NCBI RefSeq assembly: GCF_008831285.2
Contig: NC_045144.1
Coordinates: 8,097,886-8,161,885 of the forward strand
Reading direction: 5' to 3'
From: Nymphaea colorata
Taxonomy: Eukaryota; Streptophyta; Magnoliopsida; Nymphaeales; Nymphaeaceae
Length of the DNA stretch: 64,000 bases
Shown here: positions 32,880-45,197 of the stretch, piece by piece
Layout: each line of letters begins with the position of its first letter
Numbering within the stretch: the first letter of the stretch is position 1
Translations under genes and position numbers: made by a program
The notes under the pieces: model-generated
The model's input: the letters and a program-made list of their open reading frames with translations, nothing else
Database searches by the model: none
Told to the model about the DNA's origin: nothing

Positions 32880-34420
32880 ATGTCAAACAAACCAAACAGT
32901 ATTTGCTTTATCTAAATCCATGTATAACATTATGTTATTGGACCCATCCCTGAACTTTAGGTGTTTGCTTGAGGCATACAATGATTTCCTCAATTTAAAT
33001 ACTTCTTTTGTACTTAGAATAACTCTTATATAAACTTTCCCACCAAGGTCTTTGTTTGAGATATGTTCTTCAACGTTTGAAGAAATTTTCACTTTTTGTT
33101 TGAAATAATAGCTACGGCGATGGTGTGTCCAACCAAAAGAGTAAAAATTGCATTGTAATCTACCCATACTCTTTGTCCCTTGGACGTATCATTTGACTAT
33201 CAATCTAACTTTGTATTTATTTAATGACTCTCATTTTTTTATTTTTAGTTTATAAATTCATCTACAACCTATGAGTTCTTTCTTATTGGCAAATTATAGA
33301 TTTTCCACCCATTTTACTTTTTAAGAACTCTTAATACTAGGATTTATGGCTTCTTTTATCTATCAGCCTCACCTTCACTATAATTGGTTCAAAATAAGAA
33401 TGTATGGCAAGTAGACAAACTCCATATCTACAGGAAAACAAATCATAAAAAATAAGCCTATTGAGTAACCCTAGTGTCCTTTTCTTTTTTCCAAAGAATA
33501 GATCGTTGATCTGAATCTCTAAATGTTGATTCAGTTTTCATTTACTTTTCTAAAGGATAATACCTATTTTTTTCAGTATAAACAATTGGTTCAATGGTTG
33601 TTCCTTCTTTTTTAATATTCATTTCCACATTTTCTTTCATTAGTAAGTTAAAATCGTTATTCTTAACATCAATATAATCATTATTTTTATAGTAGAGAGT
33701 ATTCTGGCAAAAATGAGTAACCAATGGACTTTGCCATCCTTCAAAATTAATTTCCCTGAATAAATATGACAATTATAGACATCATTAACTTATTCCTTAA
33801 GCGTCATAACATTTTTTATCCTTTCGAGTTTTAGGATATCAATAAAGGCACACAAAATAGCTTTGAGAAAAGCTTGTTCTCCTTTCTCATCTAAGACTTA
33901 CCATTTGCATTTAAAAATTCTAAAAATTTTGGAATCTAGATCATATCTGAAACATTTTAAAAAAGAAGTTTCATTTAACACAGCTCTTGAGAGCATTCTA
34001 TTAATAAGATAAACCAATATTCAAGTGACTTCCATTCAAGACCTTTAGGAATATTTATTGAAATGATTTCAATAATATGTCTATTTTTTGCTTTTAAATA
34101 AACCATTTTATTGAGGTTCTTTGGGACAAGATTCTTTACAAATAATTTTGAAATTCATGAGATAGGCATTCTCCTCCCGAGTAGGTTCTTATAATCTTGA
34201 AATTGGATTCAAGTTCATTTTTTTTTATCTTAGTAAGAAAGTTTTTGAAGGATACAATTAGATTGAAGCTTGAAAAAGTAAATTTGACGATATCTAGTGT
34301 AATGATCAATAAAATGTAACATAATAAAAGTAGTCACCTTTAAGCATAATTAGAACACGATTGTGAACATCTGAATGAACCAATTCAAAAGGCATTGTCG
34401 AAATGATGTTGCTTCGTCAA
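32880..34420 (-). pseudogene. degenerate Copia remnant, integrase to reverse transcriptase
   Basis: Read on the - strand from right to left. At about 34210-34400 an integrase-like piece contains ELVHSDVHNR, KGDYFYYVTFIDHYTRY and later KLQSN. Around 33542-33772 is a linker with YLFREINFEGWQSP. At about 32883-33080 are VYIRVILSTKEVFKLRKSLY and a diverged tail corresponding to the LKKSLYGLKQ region. Order and strand agree with one Copia copy, heavily mutated. No LTRs are recognisable. Confidence 0.5.
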
Positions 34421-34531
34421 AAGGCAATGCTTTTTTTTTTTACAATGCATTTATAAATTTAAAGTAACCTCTACAATGGAATATAACTTTTGATATCAAT
34501 CTTTTTTCAATTCTAGTTCATTTAGCTAATA

Positions 34532-35216
34532 CACTAAAGTGACTCTTAAGCTGCCAAATGCTGCCGGTGGTGCTATACAGCTTTGTTTCTCCATTCCACT
34601 CAAGGAAATGTTGGGCAGCAAAAATAGCTCGCAAAAAATTAGCATTTTACCAACGGCTGAAAAACCTCAGTAAAAGAGTTCACCGACGTTTACACTGTAC
34701 GTCGATAAACAAAATGTTGGTGAAAACTATCTATGACATTTACGTTGCACACATTGCTGCACGCATTAGTGTAAATGTCTTTACTGACGCTTGGAAAACA
34801 CAGTTAAATAACTTATTATTGATGTGATGTCGGTAATAGTTTTAACAACAAGTATTCTAACGTCCGTGATAATTGTCTGACCATCATTGAACTGAACATC
34901 GGTAAAGATTTTTAACGACACTCGTCTGGACATTACTGAAAATTATACCGATGTTTGCTCCGACATCGGTAAATCTTTGTTCGATGTTTAGATTAAAGTT
35001 GGTAATAAGTTTTATTGACGCACTTCCATGCGTCGATGAAGATTTGTAAGTCAAAAACAACTCTAAACAGTACTTTCTTAACGTTGTAAGTCAAAAGTTA
35101 CCTTTTGCCTCATTGTGTCTTAGTGCAAGTTGTGAATTTGGTATTCGGATTGATTTTTCTGTCGTCTTTGGGTCGTTATTACTCTCAAATTCATGATGAA
35201 CTTTTTATTGTAGTAG
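34532..35216. mobile_element. possible non-autonomous CACTA-like element
   Basis: The left end reads CACTAAAGTG and the right end TTGTAGTAG, which resembles CACTA-family termini (CACTACAA...TTGTAGTG). Between them the word acatcggtaaa and variants (gatgtcggtaat, gacatcggtaaat, aagttggtaataag) recur about five times, like subterminal motifs. No transposase is encoded and no clean 3-bp target duplication was found, so the boundaries are tentative. Confidence 0.3.
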
Positions 35217-36739
35217 AATCCAGTTTTATTAACGTTTTTCTTATGTTTGATCTTCCCCTTGAAAAATGTGCCAACTGAAGAAAATTCTAATTTGATTTCT
35301 TTATTATGATCAATTTGTGATGACTTACTGGTTTCCCTTTGACAATTGGTACCATGTTTGTGAATTTTGCATATACAATTCTAGATTTGAAGCTCAGGCA
35401 AAAGCCATCCCTTTGTGTGTATATATATATATATATATATCTATATATATATATATATATATATATAAATTTTTTTATTTCCTTGAGGAAAAATTGGTTC
35501 CCCACGTTGTCCTTGCATAAGGGGTTGTTGCTTTTTGACATTAAAGGCATTTTGGTCATTTCAAATTTCCAAATATCACTTTTGTGTGTGTGTGTGTGTG
35601 TGTTTGAGGCCTAAATACACGTACAAGCAGCTCCGCTGATGATTGGGTCTCTCCGTCAATCCAGCAAGAAAATACATTGGTCTCGCGCCAAGGGACAAAA
35701 ATTGTATATTAATGTCAAAGTCTTGAGCTTGTCCTAACTGACCCACCTAACCACAAGGGCTGAGCCCATCCGGGCCAAGGTCAAACATGGTGTACAGCCC
35801 CCGGGCTGCATTTCTTAACATGATGTGAATAGGCCTGCGCATCGGCCCGGCCTTAGATGTGAACAAGTCTGAACGCGCCCCAAGCAAACACGGCCACACT
35901 TGGACATCTCCTAACTGCTCTTTAGGATCGGCTTTTCTTAGTTAAGACTTTGGACTTTTCTCTAAACTGCTCTCTACGATACGCTTTTCTCAATTAAAAC
36001 TTGGGACTTTTAAGCATAAATTTGTGACATTAGAAAGTGTACCTCTAGAGCATAAATTTTCATCCTTGGGGCCTCACTTTGGAAGGTAAAATGTTTAGGG
36101 ATCTCAAGGGATTAGATTTGATTCAAATGTAACTGTGTATATCCGCTTTGTCAGTTGTTCCTATATTCGAATTAGTAAATCGACCAACACTATACTGGCA
36201 GCCTAACTAAACTCTCAAAACACTTGGTTGCAAATAAATATGTCCTAAAATTTGGAGTAGATTCATGAAACAATTGTTATAGTGTCTTACAAATTTATTT
36301 TTTTTATTTTATTTTTTTACAGATTCATGAAACAATAACAAAAGGTTATTATTGCTAAACTACTCCTTAAAGTCATTTGATAAACACCCAATCAATTTCA
36401 CTTTTCCTTGACAATCTTGGATTGAGTCATTGGATATTAACCCAACCAATTTCACTTTTCCTTGAGAGTGTCTGTCATCTTTGGTCTTGATATTGTATTT
36501 GACATGCATTTGATGCACACCTGGCATGACCCCTTTTTTTATTTTTGATGATAATAGGGGCGGGGAAATGGGGTGCCGTCAGGGCCTTGGCCCCCATAAG
36601 ATTCTAAGGAGTTTAAAAATTTATATGTAAATTTAAAAAAAATAATTTAATGTATCTAAAAAATTGGAAAAATTTTATTTGGTTCCTACAAGAAAAATTC
36701 CTATCACGATGGAGAGATATTATTGCTCACCTAAATTCA
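35217..36739. other. intergenic DNA with TA and GT microsatellites
   Basis: No gene seen. TA tracts lie at about 35418-35466 (broken once by tctatata) and a GT tract at about 35583-35604. Around 36550-36690 is a segment (ggccttggcccccataag followed by A/T-rich DNA) of a kind common as dispersed plant repeats. Confidence 0.5.
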
Positions 36740-37830
36740 AAGGACATGGCATGACCCTTTCTTTTCTTGATTTAAAATGGGAAAGCCACAGACATTGTTG
36801 GCCGTCCAAATGTTTTTTTCCCTTGATTGTGAAAGTCACAACTTTGTTCGAGAGAGGCATTGCTGCACAAAACTTGAATCTTTCTTTCTTTTCTTGATTG
36901 TACATGCGAAAGCGACGGCTCACTGTTGCTGGCCTACATGCACGGATCCTTTCTTTTTTTTGAGTTTACAGTTTACATGTGAAAGCCACAAGACTTTGTT
37001 GGTCGCCCAAAATGTACGCGCCAGAAAGCTACAACTTTGATTGAGAGACTTTGTTAACACTTTTTTTTTTCTTTAAAAGCATAGTCACAAATAAACACGT
37101 TTTTTAAATAAATGAATTAGTCATTTGAAACTTTAAAAAAATGCTGTTTTTTAACATTAAAAATGAGAAAATGCTTTTTTTTTTCCATTGTTTTGGCACT
37201 TTTTAATCCCAAACTCTTTTTTTTTCATTTTTTTAATTTTGATTTGTTGCAAATATATTTATTTTTTGGTGCTTGTGGTATTGGTATCCCTTTTATTTTA
37301 TTTTATTCTTTATTTTTATTTTTTAAAATTTTTTAAAACTTACCATATTTTTTTTCGTACCTTTTTTTTAAAGCTCACAGTATTAAACCATAGAAAAACC
37401 TTGCATTTTGAAACACGAGAAAGTTTTTTGTAACTATGTTTCTTTTCTTGATTTTACATGTGAAAGTTACGACTTCGAAAGTCACGACTTTGGTATGAAG
37501 ACATTGTTGCTTGCCTAAATTTGCAGAACCAAGCATGGCCCATTTCTTCTGTCTTGATTTTACTCATGAAAGCCATGACTGTGGTTGAGAGACATTGTTG
37601 CTCACCCGAACGTGCAAAGCTGAGATGACCCTTTCTTTCTTTTTACTGATTGTGAAAGCCACAACTTTAATTGAGAGCCAGAGACATTTGTTGCTCGCTC
37701 GCCTATTTCTTTCTTTTACGTTGTTGCTTGTGCAAATGTGCATGCCTCGCATGACCATCTCTTCCTTTTTCTAGATTGTACACGCGAAAGCCACTTCACA
37801 TTGTTGCTTCCACGTGACCCCTTTTTCTCT
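36740..37830. repeat. diverged tandem array of ~90-bp units
   Basis: About nine degenerate copies of a unit whose recurrent words are tgaccctttctttcttttct, ttgattgtacatgtgaaagc, cacaactttggttgagagac and attgttgctcgcccaaatgt. Copies of the gaaagccac word occur near 36781, 36828, 36908, 36980, 37024, 37462, 37569, 37654 and 37787. A T-rich segment (about 37060-37430) splits the array. Small ORFs here are by-products of the repeats. Confidence 0.7.
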
Positions 37831-37953
37831 TTCTAATGTAAAAACATGTTTTGGCTTGTGAAAGAGGTGGGCACCCAGAAGTTCAAACTTTTCGACAGAA
37901 CCCTCAAACTTGTAAGCCTGTCACTGCACCGCACCCTTTCCTACTGCATACTG

Positions 37954-38014
<61 letters not shown>

Positions 38015-38026
38015 GGGGGGGGGGGG
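37954..38026. repeat. compound microsatellite CT-TA-TG-G
   Basis: Consecutive runs of CT, TA, TG and finally 14 G. It lies about 650 bp beyond the 3' end of the EXO70 coding region. Confidence 0.95.
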
Positions 38027-38673
38027 TACCAGCCACGTGTCACTATTCAATTTTCCTGGAGAAAAATCAAGTGCAATTTTAAACAAAATGTGGAATTAGA
38101 CTTTAGAAATCAATTTTCAATGTCTTGTTCATTTTTTTTTTCTTAAAACATGCAATCTCTATGGTTCAGATTCTTCAGAATTGAAACCTGATACATGGAC
38201 CTGAATTCCTCGAGTTTCATAATTGCATCAAGAAGGAACTCCATTCAAGCATGACAGTAAGGAGAGAAGAAAATTGCCACGCGAATGAAAACAAAGAGAA
38301 ATCCAGAGCACTGATTTGATTTGAACAAATAGCAACTAGCAAGACACAAGGCATGTCTGACGTGTAACCAAGCGGACACTGTTCTTGGCAAGCAGGAAAA
38401 CCTCAAAATTTTCTCCACATTTTACATTGCAACAGTTCTCTATACAAACTTCCAGAGTTTACAATATGAAAAAAAGAAAAACTAAAGAACTCAAAGCCAT
38501 CAGCCCCAAATATTTCACATGCCCAAACATGTGGAAGACGAACAAGATACTAAAATGCAAACAAAACCTTGATTTGAAAATTTATAATCACATGTCAATG
38601 GTTCTGAAACAAACATATCGAGAAGAGGCTTGGGACAATTGCGAGGTAGCAGCTCTTGATCACCTAGCAGGAG

Positions 38674-40536
38674 TCACCTTCTACTGCGCTGGCTGTTCAA
38701 TGACTGAGGTGATCCTTCAAAGAGATCCAGCAGAAGATTCTCCAGGTCGTCAGCTGTATATTTTATGTACCTATCAGCATGTCTGCTACCTTCCAAATGG
38801 TGCCCATACCGACCTATGAACATGCGGTAAGCTTGAAGAACCTTTAGCGAAATTGAAATCCGCAATTCGTCACGAAGTTGAGGATTAGGAATTATCCATG
38901 ATGTCTGTGCCTTGTGAATATCTTCAAACGAAAGGTTAAATGCCTTGAATCTTTCTCTGAGGACAGCCCTTGCATGAGAGCTCGAACCGGACAAGTTGAT
39001 ACCCTCATCCTTCAAACAGGAGAGAATCGTGCTCCAGGAGGCTCTCTCATAGGTGGTCGCATACAGCTGCACTTTCCTATTGTGCCTTCTTATCCAGTCC
39101 TCACCGAGAAGACAGAGATCAGAATCTCTTACTTTCTCAACCATGTAATGGATGTTATTCATTAGAAAGAAGTTTCGTAATGCATCATCCCTGTACAGTC
39201 TGGATTTTGCTTCCAGATTGGCTTCCAGAATTGAGACCACCTCCAGAAGATTCTGAGCTGTTGGAGAGAGAGAAGTGACGCTGCTACCATCATCATCCTC
39301 TTTGATCTCAAGGAGGCAATCGAGGGTGTCTTTGTAATCAATTAGAGCCTTTATGTAATTCATGACATACTTGGTTAAGGGATGAATCCCACCCCTAGGG
39401 AATGGACTGGTTGAAACATTTCTTTCAATAGCATTTGAAAATGCCATGAAGGTACCTTTTACCGATTCACCAAGTCTGAGAAGAACTTCATGAGCTTCAG
39501 TGCTAATAAAAGAAGCTTCTTTCTCCCAGAATAAAGAATCTATATCTGGGAGCAGGTCCTCCAGAACATCATACATGCCAAGTATCCCAAGCAACTTTTC
39601 TGGTAACCGGCGGCTGATCGCAATAGCATCACCAAATTTGAGAACCTGGAAAGTTGCACCTTTTGCAGCATCAAGAAAGCAAGTGCTGCCAATCAAGCTT
39701 TGCTCCCCAAAGATCTGATTGCACAGGTGCTTTTCACTGGCAAGAACAACACGGACAAATGTCTTCATGGCACGAATCCATTTTCTTATGTGAGAATCAA
39801 GGATCTCCCACTCCATCCTCTCAACTTCATCAATACTAAGCTTCTCCACTCCAAGGATCAAGAGACTTTCGTCCAGTGCATCTTTTCGGATCCTACTGTA
39901 TGCTTTACAGCACTCTTGATCATAATCTGACTGAAGCATAAGATCCGCAATGCACCTTAGGTCTAGAATTGCACTTGGATTGATCAAATGAATCGTGAAG
40001 TCACCCAATCCCTCAACCTTAACATGGCTATTATCAACTGGATAATCATCAAAGGAACTGGATGAATCTTCTTCACTGACATCACCGTCACCCGACCTGA
40101 AAGACAAAAGTTCAGTCTCCAAAGGTTGCTTGTTCTGCTGTAGAATGTAACTAAATTCTTCCTCAAGCCTAACCATAGCTGTCTCAAGAACGCTGCTGGA
40201 ACGACGGAGAAGCTCCATGTCATTCACCTCGGCAGTGAGAGACATGCTTTCCAAACTTTTCATCAGCTTCTGAACATCACTAACAACCTGTAGATACTCA
40301 GAAGCTTCTTCCGGTTTGGAGTTCCATATCATGGACTGCCCAGCAGAAACAGAAGCGGCGGTGCCCCAACCCAAGATTGTTTCCTCAGCGAAAGAAATCT
40401 TTTCTTCTATTTCACCGATCCCCTTGTGATGCAAGATATTGTTGACAGCATCTTTGGCCATGCTTGAATTTGTACCTGAAACTTTTACCATGTGATGAGA
40501 TCTGCCAAACAGATTGCTGCTTACCGTCTGTAGCAT
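38674..40536 (-). CDS. EXO70: EXO70 exocyst complex subunit, intronless, 620 residues
   Basis: A subunit of the exocyst, the complex that tethers secretory vesicles to the plasma membrane before fusion. The single-exon frame starts at ATG 40534-40536 and ends at 38674. The N-terminal third has helical, coiled-coil-like sequence including QSMIWNSKPEEASEYL, LETAMVRLEEEF and QNKQPLETELLSFRS, close to the plant EXO70E/D pattern. An acidic Ser-rich linker follows (about residues 150-165). The conserved EXO70 C-terminal helical domain runs from about residue 220 to 590, with IDEVERMEWEILDSHIRKWI, HPLTKYVMNYIKALIDY and IHYMVEKVRDSDL. Lack of introns and the length fit most plant EXO70 clades other than EXO70A. 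The subclade is inferred from motifs. Confidence 0.95.
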   Translation of the reverse strand: MLQTVSSNLFGRSHHMVKVSGTNSSMAKDAVNNILHHKGIGEIEEKISFAEETILGWGTAASVSAGQSMIWNSKPEEASEYLQVVSDVQKLMKSLESMSLTAEVNDMELLRRSSSVLETAMVRLEEEFSYILQQNKQPLETELLSFRSGDGDVSEEDSSSSFDDYPVDNSHVKVEGLGDFTIHLINPSAILDLRCIADLMLQSDYDQECCKAYSRIRKDALDESLLILGVEKLSIDEVERMEWEILDSHIRKWIRAMKTFVRVVLASEKHLCNQIFGEQSLIGSTCFLDAAKGATFQVLKFGDAIAISRRLPEKLLGILGMYDVLEDLLPDIDSLFWEKEASFISTEAHEVLLRLGESVKGTFMAFSNAIERNVSTSPFPRGGIHPLTKYVMNYIKALIDYKDTLDCLLEIKEDDDGSSVTSLSPTAQNLLEVVSILEANLEAKSRLYRDDALRNFFLMNNIHYMVEKVRDSDLCLLGEDWIRRHNRKVQLYATTYERASWSTILSCLKDEGINLSGSSSHARAVLRERFKAFNLSFEDIHKAQTSWIIPNPQLRDELRISISLKVLQAYRMFIGRYGHHLEGSRHADRYIKYTADDLENLLLDLFEGSPQSLNSQRSRR

Positions 40537-42480
40537 CTACCTGAGCAGTACAGGTTCAGCAGCTATTGTGGAATGAAAAGGAAGGATAAATTAAGCGCTC
40601 CCTTGTAAGAAAATTATGGACTTGAAATCAGATCAACAATTTCACTGCAATCTTTAGCTTTGGACTTCTCAGCTCTTAGACAGCAAACTCCAAAATCAGA
40701 AGAGCTTAAAAAACAAGTGAAAAGCTTCCACTTGCAGCTACAAAACAATATCTACTGCCACCAGATCATAATTCAAACGCTCCTCTGGTTTCTCCTCAGA
40801 TATTAAACTGATTTAGCCTGATCAAACGAATGGGACCGGATTGTTGATGTGCAGGAAGTTTTCACCTGATGAATTTTAAATTATAAAAAATAGAACAGGC
40901 ATCAGCAACATAAGATTTGGACATGTAAGGACAGGTATCATCCAACCACATATATGAACCATCTTATCGAGAACATTAGACCAGACTTGCAGGAAAAGAA
41001 CAATCATGACCAAAATTCTGTAGAAAAACCTTGCCGTTCAAGCTTAGATCTCCAATTTTTGTGATAAGACGTAACTACTAGAAGTCAGACAAAGACAGCC
41101 ATGAGCGAAATTCTTGACCATTCAAGTCTCCAACCAGTCTACACCAAATGGTATTGCTACAGCAGACTGATCACAACAAAATCTTGTAGTATAACCATCG
41201 AAAAAAATCCTATAACCTAGCGCACAACCGTTTTCCAAAATTCATGCATCCCATTATCGCCTCGAAGGAACGAAAGACACCATTAAAAAAAAGGAAAGAA
41301 ATCACAAGCAGGAGACAAAGCACGACCACCAACCTGACATATGCCGGTGAAAACCCCGTGCAAGTATGCAATCCTTCAATTTTGAAGCAAATTATCCTAC
41401 ACGTCCGCAACCCAAACTGACCCACCTATTGAAATCAAACCTTGTGGAGTCTGTCAAAAATATTGCAACCATTCAATTCATTAGACTCGTGGGCAAGAAA
41501 ATGTGCGATGGCAAGTCAGACCAACAGTAACATCTATTTGCAAGAACCCACCGGAAAAGCTTATTCATCTACGTCCCCAGACCCAAATCCACCTTTTAAA
41601 TAGATTATTAGCAAACAGAAAAAATGCATTCGGAGAGAGAGAGAGAAGCAGCCGATGCTGCTCATCAGAAAATTATAAAGTATTTAGAAAGAGATTTTTT
41701 TTTAATCAACTGATATGCTTACACGAAGCTCTTGAATGTTAAAAAAAACATTTTTCTTACTAGAAAGTGGAATCCACCAAAACTAGAAGTTGGTTAAAAG
41801 AGAAAAACAAGGAAACCAGTTCATGCCAAGGAAACAACGCCATTATAGCGATGAATCGAGAACTTAGAACTCCAAGTATTCACTAAAGAAGATAATCATG
41901 CCCGTTTCTCACAATACAGATCCTGATATCCTTCTTGAACAAACTATAATGTAAACCCTGAAACACGAACTACTTCTCGCTCAAAGCAATCGTTCATCAA
42001 ATAAAAACGGGAAAACAGGCCTTCCGAATAGAAGGAAAATTCAACGCAACCACCAAAACCCCAAGTCTCTTAACGACACCCCCAAAGTCGAAAAAGAAAC
42101 TTTGGAGAAGAAGATGAAGAAGAAGAGGAGGAGCCACCAACCTTAGAAGCCTAAACCTTCCAAAAAAGGTAATATTCTCAGAGAGCTTCAGTTTAAGAAT
42201 TAGGCCAACCTTCCGGCCTCCACAAAGAAACTAGATGAGTCCTAGAGGACACCACAGATAAGAAGACCCAGACCCTTCATTGCCGCCGCCAACCTTCTCC
42301 AATTTCGTCGAAGCAACCGCACAACTCTCGCGCGATCGGACCAGCTGACGCTGAGATCTACCTCCGGGAAGTCCAAGAACGACTCGCAGGAATTCTCCCC
42401 CTCGGGGTAAGGCTTTTGGAAGAAGACGACTGAAGAAGGAAGCTGGGTCCAGCCGTTCCATATTTCTGCGGTTCCCATCC
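40537..42480 (-). promoter_or_regulatory. upstream region and probable 5' leader of the EXO70 gene
   Basis: A splice-acceptor-like word (tgctcag on the - strand) lies directly before the EXO70 ATG, and GC-richer, CT-rich leader-like sequence sits at about 42060-42480, so the transcript may have a spliced 5' leader. Within 42242-42478 there is a 78-codon - strand frame (begins MGTAEIWNGW) with no known family, a candidate upstream ORF. None of this is proven by sequence alone. Confidence 0.35.
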
Positions 42481-44661
42481 TTTAGCTGGTGTTTACAGAC
42501 GTATTTGAAAATAGTCTGCCAGCTGGACTAAAAAAGCAAAAGAGGACAATTGAATGCACAATGTAAAAAATCCCATCCTTTAGCTGCGCGACGCGTGTAA
42601 GGAATACCAAACTTTTGCTACTTGGCGGAAGGCAAACAAAGGCTTGATCTTCGGATACAATCAGAGAAACCTTCAAGAAAAAGAAGGAGGGGCGAAAAGG
42701 TTGACTTGTCAGAGGCAGCCATTATAAGCGAACTACTGTGTTGCACATAAATGAAAAGGCCTTCTATGTACAGCGACGCGTGTGAATCCGGCAGAGCTTG
42801 ACCACGTGGCTAAGGAAGAAGGTATGGCTTGATTTTCGTATTGGTCAAGAAATGGAAAGGGGTTCAGCAGGTTGACTTTTTTTTATAGGCCGCTATTTTA
42901 CATTATAAAATACCAATAATACCCCTACAGAATTAATATTACAGGGGATGAGAAATTGACCACTCCTGGACGTGTCAAACGGGGCGGGTCTGACCAAAAC
43001 ATACCAAATCCATCCAACCGCGCGATAGGAACCAAAGCCATTCAGGCATTTCGGGTCCAAGGCGGAAAACGGGTCCGATCCGAGACCTGAAAATGCATCG
43101 AAGCGTAGCGATAGGAACCAAAGCCATTCAGCACAATTAGAAAAATATTAAAAATTTTAAAAGGTAAAATATATATATATATATATATATATAATAAAAA
43201 AGAGGATCTGGACCAATTGCAATTGCAATGGGGCATCGATTGGTGCAGACTAGCAACGGTTAAATTATAGTTTTAAAATTTTAATAAGAGTCAAATAAAT
43301 TTTTTAAAAATTTTTATATATATTAAACTATTTTGTTTAATTTACATATAAACTTTTAAAGTTGTGAAACTTGTGCTAAAAAATAAAAGGACAATTATTG
43401 ATGTTGGTGGCTGTGAAAGACGGGAAAAGTCTAACAAAAAAAAAAACTTTTCAATCCCCACACAAACAGTTCACCCAACTTGCTAATTAATTAGAAAGTT
43501 GATTGATGTTATGAAATAATAAAAAAAATTCATTTAAAGTATAAAAATTACAGTGCGATCATAAATCTCAAAAGAACTCCAAGGATGAATGATCTTTAGT
43601 AGAGTTGCGCAACCTTCCTTTTACTCTGTTTTTTTTTTTGTTTTTTCCGTCTCCTTTACAACAAACAAATGGTGAGTGGATGGTTGATCCTGAAAGCTGC
43701 AGAACTTAGAAAGCGAGGGGAAGGAACAAAGGGGATGTATGCATTGAATAGTCAAAATATCACAACTTCTTCTGAGGGTGTTTTAGTAATTTCGCATCGG
43801 AATTCAAATCAGTGCACACGAACAAGTTGAAAAGTCAAACAAGAATTAAGAGGGTGTTTGCTGTACCGTCCAAAGAACATCTTGTTCTTGAAAGCATGTG
43901 TCACCACCAAAACAAAAGGAGAGGAAGACGGTAGGGGAGCCATGTTGTGCCGCTGCCAGTTCATAGAATTTATTTTATTTATGTATACAAACTTTATTAA
44001 TTTTCATTTTTTTTTATATATAACTGCTTCTTAAAATTTGAAATTTAAAGAAATATTGTACCCTTTTGTTAGAAATTTAAAGGTCTGGGTGGAGTTAGGA
44101 ATTTTTTTGTTGCAGACACCAACATATAATTTTTCAATTTTTTTTTGAATAGGTTAAACTAAAAGTTTAAAATTTACAAGTCAAATTTTGTTTTTCTAAA
44201 ATTGTGAAAGGGGGAGGGGGCTGCGAGCTTAAATATATATATTTTCACGACAATGCTTTCATTAGATTACAAATTCATATACTTATATCCTCTCATGAAA
44301 AAAATCCAGTTTCACCACTGGTCACAAGTTATTGCTCTCCTAAGAACAACCTTGTCTAGGTAAATTTTTCTACGGCATATATGGCTTCTACTGTATAATG
44401 TGTCATTGTGTACATAACATACGTAGGTCACTACATCTTATATATAGCTTTAAATAAATGATTGTATGGTTGTCGATATAAATCTCTATCGTATGGATAG
44501 CATGTATAGTAAATCTTCCATAGTTGTGTAAATAATAAATTGTCGTATATTGATTTCTTTTGCATATTAAATTGTCGTATAATGATATATGTTAAACTAG
44601 TGTCACACCTAGGAAAATTGTAAATAATGGCTCTCATATAGATGGTTTCAAAAAAGTTGCT
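42481..44661. other. intergenic DNA, no gene seen
   Basis: AT-rich, with a TA tract at about 43168-43191. From about 43966 to 44055 it holds a segment that recurs inverted at about 49570-49665, on the far side of Copia-3. No coding sequence is recognised. Confidence 0.5.
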
Positions 44662-44666
44662 TAGAC

Positions 44667-45033
44667 TGTTGAGTCAGATCTTGTAGCAGCGGAAGTGTTG
44701 AACCGCCTCCTTCGTTTTTAAGTGTTGTCCACAAACAAGTGCAGCAGTCACAAACGGTTACTTCTGTAAAGAAGAGAAAAGGAACCAGTACAAGAGAATG
44801 AAGAAGAAGGAGACGTTAGTGTTTTGGGGTTTACTTCTAAAGGGCTGCTCACGGCTCGTTTTCATATATTCAAGAAAAGCTTGCTAGGAATTTAAAGCCT
44901 AGCCCCTTAGGTTTTCCCCAACCCTAGCTGCGGTTACTTGAGAGATATCTTAGGAGATACTTTAGGAGCACTTCTAGTAACTGCTTTGCAGTTACTAGAT
45001 ATTCGGATAGGGCTCAATGGCCACTATCCAACA
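44667..45033 (-). repeat. Copia-3 left LTR (3' LTR)
   Basis: Starts TGTTGAGTCAG and ends CTATCCAACA on the + strand. Two mismatches to 49158-49524. A purine tract (ctcccacttgg on +) follows on its right. Confidence 0.93.
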
Positions 45034-45197
45034 TCTCCCACTTGGCCATGAGACCGCCAGTTTTCTTCCACTATATGTGGGTTTTCTTTGCTCAGTTTGT
45101 TACGTGGTTTTCCTTAATTGGCTTATCCAACGTAATTCAAACCTTTTTCAAGGTTTACAGCGAGGTTTTCCATTCAATGGTTTTTCCTTCGCAACCT

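Noticed and set aside
36664-37040. Small frames over the ~90-bp repeat array
   Set aside because: They arise from repeat periodicity and change frame between units.
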